Assembly (NCBI GenBank): GCA_002310075.1
Contig: DBXU01000044.1
Span: 18,603 to 28,656, forward strand
Direction of reading: 5' to 3'
Length of the DNA stretch: 10,054 nucleotides
Source: Bacteroidales bacterium UBA1204
GTDB lineage: Bacteria; Bacteroidota; Bacteroidia; Bacteroidales; F082
The position numbers and the translations under genes are program-made. The notes under the pieces were generated by a model. The model searched no databases. It saw only the letters and a list, made by a program, of their open reading frames with translations, and was not told the origin of the DNA. This document shows positions 5,982-10,054 of the stretch, in pieces. Within the stretch, counting starts at the first letter, position 1; every line of letters begins with the position of its first letter.

Positions 5982-6864
5982 GGCTTTTTCCTTTCAATTG
6001 TGATAAGACCAATCCGAACACCACCAGCAGAATGCCGATGATTTTATTTGTCGTCAGGGCTTCATGGATGATGAAGTAACTGAAGATGGCCGTGAAAACA
6101 GGAATCAAGTTGGAATATACATTGGCACGTGAGGCACCAAGTTTACTGAAAGCAAACGCCCATAAGGCATAGGCAAAGGCGCTGCAAAACACGCCCAAGC
6201 AGACCAGAGGAACTATGTACCCACCCACGTTGGCGAAGTTGGATGGTTCAAAACGCTCCATGATGAGGACCATAGGGGCGAAATACAACATGCCGATGAT
6301 GTTTTGCACCCAAGTGATGGTCAGGGGTTTGTAAAGCTTTGTTAACTTGATGAGCGCAATAGAATAGCCCACGGCTACCAACACGGCTCCGAATAGGAAT
6401 AGGATGCCTTTAGTTGAAGCAATGAATTCAAGGTTTTTGTTGAGCAGCATGATGATGACGCCGACGAAAGAGACGATGAAACCTACGATGTTCATGGGCG
6501 TAAGCCGTTCTTTTAAGAAGATGTGTGCTGCTACAGGGGTCACCAAAGGGATCATGGCGATAATACCTGAACCGATGACTGGAGAGGTGTTTTTCAATCC
6601 GTAGCCCTCGAAAATGAAATAAAGGAAGGGCTCAAACATGGCCGCCAGGGCGAAAAGGCCTAGATGTTCTTTCTTGACTTTTTCGTTCAGCCGAAATGTA
6701 TATAGTATTGCGGTGAAAAAAATCGTAGCCACCACAAGGCGCATAAAAATGGTTGCCGTTGGGTTGAGGTTTTGGTAGACTTGTGTCGACCAAACAAACG
6801 ACATGCCCCAGAAAACCATGGCGATAACGCCTGCAAGGTGAACTATGTAGTTCTTGTTTTTCAT
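5956..6864 (-). CDS. EamA/DMT family transporter (first gene of operon)
   Basis: This is a 302-residue inner-membrane transporter with about ten helices and two EamA domains (approximately 10-142 and 155-289). Each half ends with the family's short charged motif before its last helix: KERLT at 118-122 and HEALT at 267-271. The helix 1 segment VFWGMSFVWS and the following NPTATIFMRLV are typical of EamA proteins annotated as cysteine/O-acetylserine or general metabolite exporters, though the substrate is not determined. It heads a minus-strand operon with the RNA methyltransferase, overlapping it by 26 bp, and a second, divergent EamA transporter. The ATG at 6864 fits the usual length and precedes helix 1. 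The next in-frame Met lies inside helix 1, so a later start is unlikely. A -7 box ends only four bases before this ATG. Confidence 0.92.
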   Translation of the reverse strand: MKNKNYIVHLAGVIAMVFWGMSFVWSTQVYQNLNPTATIFMRLVVATIFFTAILYTFRLNEKVKKEHLGLFALAAMFEPFLYFIFEGYGLKNTSPVIGSGIIAMIPLVTPVAAHIFLKERLTPMNIVGFIVSFVGVIIMLLNKNLEFIASTKGILFLFGAVLVAVGYSIALIKLTKLYKPLTITWVQNIIGMLYFAPMVLIMERFEPSNFANVGGYIVPLVCLGVFCSAFAYALWAFAFSKLGASRANVYSNLIPVFTAIFSYFIIHEALTTNKIIGILLVVFGLVLSQLKGKSHDYQQDKP

Positions 6865-6868
6865 GCTG

Positions 6869-6876
6869 CAAAATTA
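6869..6876 (-). promoter_or_regulatory. Promoter of the EamA-TrmH-EamA operon, -7 box TAATTTTG
   Basis: Read on the minus strand, TAATTTTG is a perfect TAnnTTTG match and is followed by CAGC and then the ATG (6864-6862). Initiation at the normal distance from the box would fall at or beside the A of the start codon, giving a leaderless mRNA. I see no well-placed -33 TTTG. An undetected promoter further upstream is the alternative. Confidence 0.5.
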
Positions 6877-6927
6877 CGTTTTTTTGAGATTGTTTTTCCG
6901 GTATGGAAAAATTCGGCAAGATTTTTG

Positions 6928-6935
6928 TATGTTTG
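6928..6935 (+). promoter_or_regulatory. Promoter of the lipoprotein gene, -7 box TATGTTTG
   Basis: This perfect TAnnTTTG match lies 52 bases before the ATG at 6988. The expected transcript starts near 6941 with a leader of about 47 nt. The leader region includes GTCTT (6938-6942) and AAGAC (6948-6952), a 5-bp inverted repeat with a GAAAG centre, and then an A/T-rich run up to the start codon. That is common in Bacteroidota, where Shine-Dalgarno pairing is little used. Confidence 0.55.
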
Positions 6936-6987
6936 CAGTCTTGAAAGAAGACAATCAAATTAGTTTAATATTAAAAAATCTATCAAA

Positions 6988-7497
6988 ATGAAAAAGTTAA
7001 GTATTATCTGCATGACGATTTTGGCGGTCCTGTCAATGGCTTCTTGCCGCGGTCGCGATGGCAACGCCAATGTTGCTTCTTCAACTGTGGTTGTTCATTC
7101 CGATGATTGGGAATGGGTCAACAACTGCCAATGGATGGTGACCATCGACTTTCCGGCCATCAACGGTAATGTGTACAACCATGGCGCCGTGCTTGTTTAC
7201 ATGAAGGTTGGCAATGCCTGGTCACAAGTGCCGTTGACGTATTATTATCAATATACAGCCCACTATGAGGATGGAACCCAAGAGGTCCTCAACTGCGAGG
7301 CATCCATCGAGGTGGCTACTTTGAACGACGGTGGTGTGAGTTTGTATTGGACGGAGAGCGATTTCTTCGATGGCATGCGTCCCGACAAGCATGAGTTTAA
7401 GATCGTTGCTATCGAAGCTTCGGTATATAGTCACCGCAGTGATGTCGACTACAGCAACTATGAGGCTGTGAAGACCGCCTTCCAACTGGCTGACTGA
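6988..7497 (+). CDS. Putative lipoprotein of unknown function
   Basis: This 169-residue protein has a short lysine-rich signal peptide and a probable lipobox MASC, making Cys20 the lipidated residue (M at -3 is less common than L). The stretch after the cysteine, RGRDGN, does not match the acidic K-D/E-rich surface-export signal described for Bacteroidota lipoproteins, so periplasm-facing anchoring is slightly favoured. The mature part is rich in aromatic residues and looks beta-rich: WEWVNNCQWMVTIDFPAI (41-58), VYNHGAVLVYMKVGNAW (62-78), VPLTYYYQYT (81-90), then FKIVAIEASVY (137-147). This pattern recalls a group of small uncharacterised Bacteroidales lipoproteins (from memory, not searched). 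Cys47 and Cys103 could form a disulfide. It is a single-gene unit with its own promoter and terminator. No function is assigned. Confidence 0.8.
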   Translation: MKKLSIICMTILAVLSMASCRGRDGNANVASSTVVVHSDDWEWVNNCQWMVTIDFPAINGNVYNHGAVLVYMKVGNAWSQVPLTYYYQYTAHYEDGTQEVLNCEASIEVATLNDGGVSLYWTESDFFDGMRPDKHEFKIVAIEASVYSHRSDVDYSNYEAVKTAFQLAD

Positions 7498-7522
7498 TAA
7501 ACAATAACGGTGATTAAAAGAT

Positions 7523-7557
7523 GTAGAGACGTAGCGTGCTACGTCTCTACTTTTTTT
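7523..7557 (+). terminator. Strong hairpin terminator between convergent genes, REP-like palindrome
   Basis: A perfect 13-bp inverted repeat, GTAGAGACGTAGC (7523-7535) and GCTACGTCTCTAC (7538-7550), has only GT at its centre and is followed by seven Ts (7551-7557). This is a textbook intrinsic terminator for the lipoprotein gene ending at 7497. The T run overlaps the TAA stop of the antiporter on the other strand (7558-7556). In that direction the hairpin is followed by ATCTTTTAAT, so it can probably act both ways. Palindromes beginning GTAGAGACG and ending CGTCTCTAC are, as I recall, dispersed in some Bacteroidota and cyanobacterial genomes, so this may be a member of a repeat family. Confidence 0.85.
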
Positions 7558-8515
7558 ATTGCATAGCCAAGGAGAACCACATGAAACCGATGTAGCCTAA
7601 GGTTAGGAATGCGCCTTCCCAACGTGAGATTTTGCGTCCTTTGCCTGTGAAGACAAACAAAAGCATCAGGATGTTGGCGGCAAAGAGAATCATGAGTTGC
7701 TGATTCATCATAGGCTCGAAGGGTAGCGGCGTGATGATGGAGCTGATGCCTAATACCATAAAGATATTCAAGATGTTTGAGCCTAATACATTACCGATGG
7801 CGATGCCAGAATTCTTTTTCAGGGCAGCCACAATTGAGGTGATGAGTTCGGGCAAGGAAGTGGCGGTGGCGACCACGGTAAGCCCGATGGTACTATCGCT
7901 CATGCCCCAGTTGTGGGCAAGGATCTGGGCATTGCGTGAAACCAGTTCGCCTCCAATATACAGTCCAACGATACCAGCCAAGAGTGCAAGAATGGTCTTG
8001 CCCCAAGGCATGGCTTCCTGCACGTTTTCGGCCTCTTCTTTAGGGTCATTCTTAAGCATGGTGAGTAGCAGATAGGCGAATCCCATGAGCAAGAGGACGA
8101 TGCCTTCGACCCAGTTGATGGTGCGCGCCTGCCTTGTGAAGAAGTAATTGGCCATCAAGGTGATGGCGAGTGTGGCGACAAATCCTGCAGGGATGTCGCG
8201 TCGGATGGATATGCGGTTTACGTCGATAGGCCAAATGAGAGCGCTGACACCCAATATGAGCAAGATGTTCATGGTGTTGCTACCGATGATGTTGCCGATG
8301 GCAAGACCTGGACTGCCTTTAGCGCATGAGAACACATTGACAATCATTTCTGGTAACGAGGTGCCAAAGGCTACGATGGTCAAACCGATGATAAGGGGTG
8401 ACAGCTTGGCGCGGATGCCAACACTAGTGGCTCCGTTGACGAGCCAATTGGCCCCCAAAATCAAGGCAACGAAGCCGACGATGAGCAGTAATAGAGGTAC
8501 CAGAGAATTCATCAT
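7556..8515 (-). CDS. Calcium/sodium antiporter, CaCA family (YrbG-like)
   Basis: This 319-residue inner-membrane protein exchanges Ca2+ for Na+ (or H+), judged by its family. It has about ten helices and the two inverted alpha-repeats that form the ion site. Repeat 1 shows AFGTSLPE (49-56) and GNIIGSN (74-80). Repeat 2 shows ATATSLPE (216-223) and GNVLGSN (241-247). Both essential acidic residues, E56 and E223, are present. The usual glycine of the second GTSLPE is alanine. A charged cytoplasmic loop (KNDPKEEAENVQEAMPWGK, 155-173) separates the halves. Length and layout match E. coli YrbG. The start overlaps the yggS stop by 4 bp (ATGA, 8515-8512). An immediately following ATG at 8512 is an equally usable start one codon shorter. 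It is therefore the second gene of a yggS operon. Confidence 0.92.
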   Translation of the reverse strand: MMNSLVPLLLLIVGFVALILGANWLVNGATSVGIRAKLSPLIIGLTIVAFGTSLPEMIVNVFSCAKGSPGLAIGNIIGSNTMNILLILGVSALIWPIDVNRISIRRDIPAGFVATLAITLMANYFFTRQARTINWVEGIVLLLMGFAYLLLTMLKNDPKEEAENVQEAMPWGKTILALLAGIVGLYIGGELVSRNAQILAHNWGMSDSTIGLTVVATATSLPELITSIVAALKKNSGIAIGNVLGSNILNIFMVLGISSIITPLPFEPMMNQQLMILFAANILMLLFVFTGKGRKISRWEGAFLTLGYIGFMWFSLAMQ

Positions 8516-9183
8516 ACATTATAATTTCGTGCTCCAAAAATCTTGCTTCCCACCCGTACCAACGTTGCGCCTTCTTCCACGGCAATCGGATAGTCGTCCG
8601 ACATGCCCATGGAGACTTCCTTGAAGTGTGGCTGACCGGCAAAATAATTGGTTTTTAAAGTGTCGAAAATCTCTTTCAGGTGTTTGAATTCCTTGCGGAC
8701 TTCATCCATGTCTTCTGTGAAGGTGGCCATGCCCATCACACCGCAGATGCGCACATTCTTCATCTGTTTGAAGGCTTCCGACTCAAGCAGTTGACGCGCT
8801 TCATCCAGGTCAAGGCCGAACTTGGTCTCTTCTTGTGCAATATGGAATTGCAGCAGACAGTCGACCACACGATCATGCTTGGCAGCCTCTTTGTTGACGG
8901 CCTCCAATAGGTTGGCCGAGTCGATGCTGTGGATGAGCGTGACGAACGGGATGATATATTTGATTTTGTTGGTCTGCAAATGGCCGATAAAGTGCCATTG
9001 GATGTCTTGCGGTAGCACCTCATGCTTGTCGCGCATCTCAAGAGCATGATTCTCACCAAAGATGCGTTGCCCCGCATCGTAGGCTTCCTGCAAGTCGCTG
9101 ACGGGCTTGGTCTTGCTGACGGCCACCAGAGTCACCGACTTGGGTAGCGTTGCCCTGATTATTTCCAAGTTTTCTTTGATCAT
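8512..9183 (-). CDS. yggS: PLP homeostasis protein YggS/PLPBP (YBL036C-type)
   Basis: This 223-residue cytoplasmic protein binds pyridoxal 5'-phosphate and, in studied members, keeps free PLP and amino-acid pools balanced without a known enzymatic reaction. It is a single TIM-barrel domain like the N-terminal part of alanine racemase. Key features are AVSKTKP with the PLP lysine K24, FGEN (42-45), WHFIGHLQTNK (63-73), the internal GVMGMATF (148-155), SMGMSDDYPIAVEEG (191-205) and VRVGSKIFG (209-217), which binds the phosphate. The length is normal for the family. The ATG at 9183 follows a minus-strand -7 box. The stop TGA overlaps the antiporter start, so the two are probably co-transcribed. 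The functional link between PLP balance and calcium/sodium exchange is unclear and may be accidental. Confidence 0.95.
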   Translation of the reverse strand: MIKENLEIIRATLPKSVTLVAVSKTKPVSDLQEAYDAGQRIFGENHALEMRDKHEVLPQDIQWHFIGHLQTNKIKYIIPFVTLIHSIDSANLLEAVNKEAAKHDRVVDCLLQFHIAQEETKFGLDLDEARQLLESEAFKQMKNVRICGVMGMATFTEDMDEVRKEFKHLKEIFDTLKTNYFAGQPHFKEVSMGMSDDYPIAVEEGATLVRVGSKIFGARNYNV

Positions 9184-9206
9184 GGTTACAAAGATTAAAA
9201 ATCATG

Positions 9207-9241
9207 CAAAAATAGGAAGGTTTTGTGGTAAATACGCCAAA
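9207..9241 (-). promoter_or_regulatory. Promoter of yggS-antiporter operon, TTTG / TATTTTTG
   Basis: On the minus strand a perfect -7 box TATTTTTG covers 9214-9207. A TTTG at 9241-9238 lies 23 nt upstream as a possible, somewhat distant -33 element. The expected transcript starts near 9201, leaving a leader of roughly 18 nt before the ATG at 9183. The region is shared with the divergent ffh promoter. Confidence 0.6.
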
Positions 9242-9257
9242 TAAGCGCAAAAATTCT

Positions 9258-9265
9258 TACCTTTG
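9258..9265 (+). promoter_or_regulatory. Promoter of ffh, -7 box TACCTTTG
   Basis: This is a perfect TAnnTTTG match 19 bases before the ffh ATG at 9285, giving a predicted leader of about 14 nt. No TTTG is found at a normal -33 spacing. The ffh and yggS -7 boxes are back to back, 43 bp apart, in a 101-bp divergent intergenic region. Confidence 0.6.
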
Positions 9266-9284
9266 CACCCAAATTTTTGAAACT

Positions 9285-10054
9285 ATGTTTGAAGGTTTAA
9301 GCGAAAAATTAGAGCGTTCTTTCAAAGTCCTTAAAGGACAGGCTTTTATTACGGAAGTCAATATTGCCGATACGATGAAGGAGATTCGTCGCGCCCTCTT
9401 GGATGCCGACGTAAGCTATAAGATTGCCAAGGATGTTACCAATAACATCAAGGACAAGGCTCTAGGCCAACAGATCCTCACTTCGGTGAAGCCTGGTGAG
9501 ATGATGGTCAAGATCGTGCATGACGAATTGGCCGAGCTGATGGGTGGTGAGGCTGTCGACATCAACCTGAAAGGCCAACCTAGCATCATCTTGATTGCAG
9601 GTCTGCAAGGTTCTGGTAAGACTACCTTCTCTGCCAAACTGGCTTCTTATCTGAAACGCAAACGCAGCAAACAGGTGCTGCTGGTCGCTGGCGACGTCTA
9701 TCGTCCCGCCGCCATTGAGCAGCTGAAGGTGTTGGGCCAGCAAGTCGAAGTTGAAGTATACAGTGAAGAAGGCAACAAGAACCCTGTTGAGATTGCACAG
9801 CACGCCATCGAGCACGCCAAGGCTCAAGGTAAGAATGTAGTCATCATCGATACTGCCGGTCGTCTGGCCGTCGACGAGGAGATGATGAATGAGATTGCCA
9901 ACATCAAGGAAGCTGTGAAACCGCACGAGACCCTGTTTGTGGTTGACTCAATGACGGGTCAGGATGCCGTCAACACGGCTAAGGCCTTTAACGACCGCTT
10001 GGACTTTGATGGCGTAGTGCTTACCAAGTTGGACGGCGACACCCGTGGTGGTGC
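9285..10054 (+). CDS. ffh: Signal recognition particle protein Ffh (SRP54), 5' part
   Basis: Ffh is the SRP GTPase that binds signal sequences of nascent membrane and secreted proteins together with 4.5S RNA and delivers ribosomes to FtsY at the inner membrane. The first 256 codons are present; the gene runs off the window, and family members are about 440-450 residues. The N domain (about 1-95, [19 protein letters not shown]...) includes the helix [17 protein letters not shown]. The GTPase domain shows the P-loop GLQGSGKTT (106-114), DVYRPAA (137-143), the G3 motif DTAGR (189-193) and the G4 motif [10 protein letters not shown] (247-256). The methionine-rich M domain that binds RNA and signal peptides lies beyond the edge. 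The start ATG agrees with the usual MF-x-x-L N-terminus. It is divergent from yggS. Confidence 0.97.
   Translation, partial: MFEGLSEKLERSFKVLKGQAFITEVNIADTMKEIRRALLDADVSYKIAKDVTNNIKDKALGQQILTSVKPGEMMVKIVHDELAELMGGEAVDINLKGQPSIILIAGLQGSGKTTFSAKLASYLKRKRSKQVLLVAGDVYRPAAIEQLKVLGQQVEVEVYSEEGNKNPVEIAQHAIEHAKAQGKNVVIIDTAGRLAVDEEMMNEIANIKEAVKPHETLFVVDSMTGQDAVNTAKAFNDRLDFDGVVLTKLDGDTRGG

Noticed and set aside
4336..6864. The two EamA genes as a recent tandem duplication
   Set aside because: The proteins differ nearly throughout, including helix 1 and the KERLT/HEALT motifs, so only family-level similarity remains.
8148..8624. 158-codon plus-strand open frame antisense to the antiporter and yggS
   Set aside because: It runs across two well-supported minus-strand genes, has low-complexity composition rich in Met/Pro/Ser, and lacks a promoter. 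It is a shadow frame.
9462..9926. 154-codon minus-strand open frame antisense to ffh
   Set aside because: The opposite strand encodes a canonical SRP54 GTPase with all motifs, so this frame is a by-product of its codon use.
1..10054. A hidden defence system, mobile element, CRISPR array or RNA gene
   Set aside because: Reading both strands showed no repeat-spacer pattern, transposase, integrase, nuclease-helicase cluster, tRNA cloverleaf or rRNA sequence. The only nuclease-like protein is a secreted EEP enzyme with a signal peptide. The content is ordinary chromosomal genes.

Overview
The window reads as ordinary chromosomal DNA from a member of the Bacteroidota, most likely the order Bacteroidales. 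The evidence is a PorV-type outer-membrane protein of the type IX secretion system, a Bacteroidales-style lipoprotein, no obvious Shine-Dalgarno sequences, and a Bacteroidota -7 promoter box (TAnnTTTG) in front of every apparent transcription unit. I saw no tRNA, rRNA, CRISPR array, insertion sequence, phage gene or defence system. The species cannot be named from this alone.

Layout. Bases 1-277 are an AT-rich stretch with no convincing gene. It holds a 15-bp direct repeat, a hairpin between the two copies, a 14-bp perfect palindrome and two -7 boxes, all upstream of porV (278-1474, +). Next on the + strand come an MFS efflux-type transporter (1572-2765) and a GNAT acetyltransferase (2765-3352), which overlap by one base (TAATG). 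A secreted endonuclease/exonuclease/phosphatase-fold enzyme follows (3393-4346, +). It converges on, and overlaps by 11 bp, a three-gene minus-strand operon read from 6864 down to 4336: EamA transporter, TrmH/SpoU RNA methyltransferase, second EamA transporter, with overlapping gene junctions. A lipoprotein of unknown function (6988-7497, +) is transcribed divergently from that operon. It ends at a strong hairpin terminator (7523-7557) shared with a convergent minus-strand pair: YggS/PLPBP (9183-8512) followed by a CaCA-family calcium/sodium antiporter (8515-7556). Divergent from yggS, the start of ffh (SRP54) runs off the right edge (9285-10054).

How the genes work together. Most are cell-envelope or housekeeping functions: T9SS outer-membrane machinery (PorV), co-translational membrane targeting (Ffh), four membrane transporters, one exported hydrolase, one lipoprotein, one RNA methyltransferase and one PLP-homeostasis protein. 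There is no evidence of a multi-gene accessory system. The items most worth a second look are non-coding: the symmetric repeats upstream of porV, the REP-like terminator hairpin at 7523-7550, the inverted repeat across the two convergent stop codons at 4332-4350, and -7 boxes close enough to two start codons to imply leaderless or near-leaderless mRNAs.
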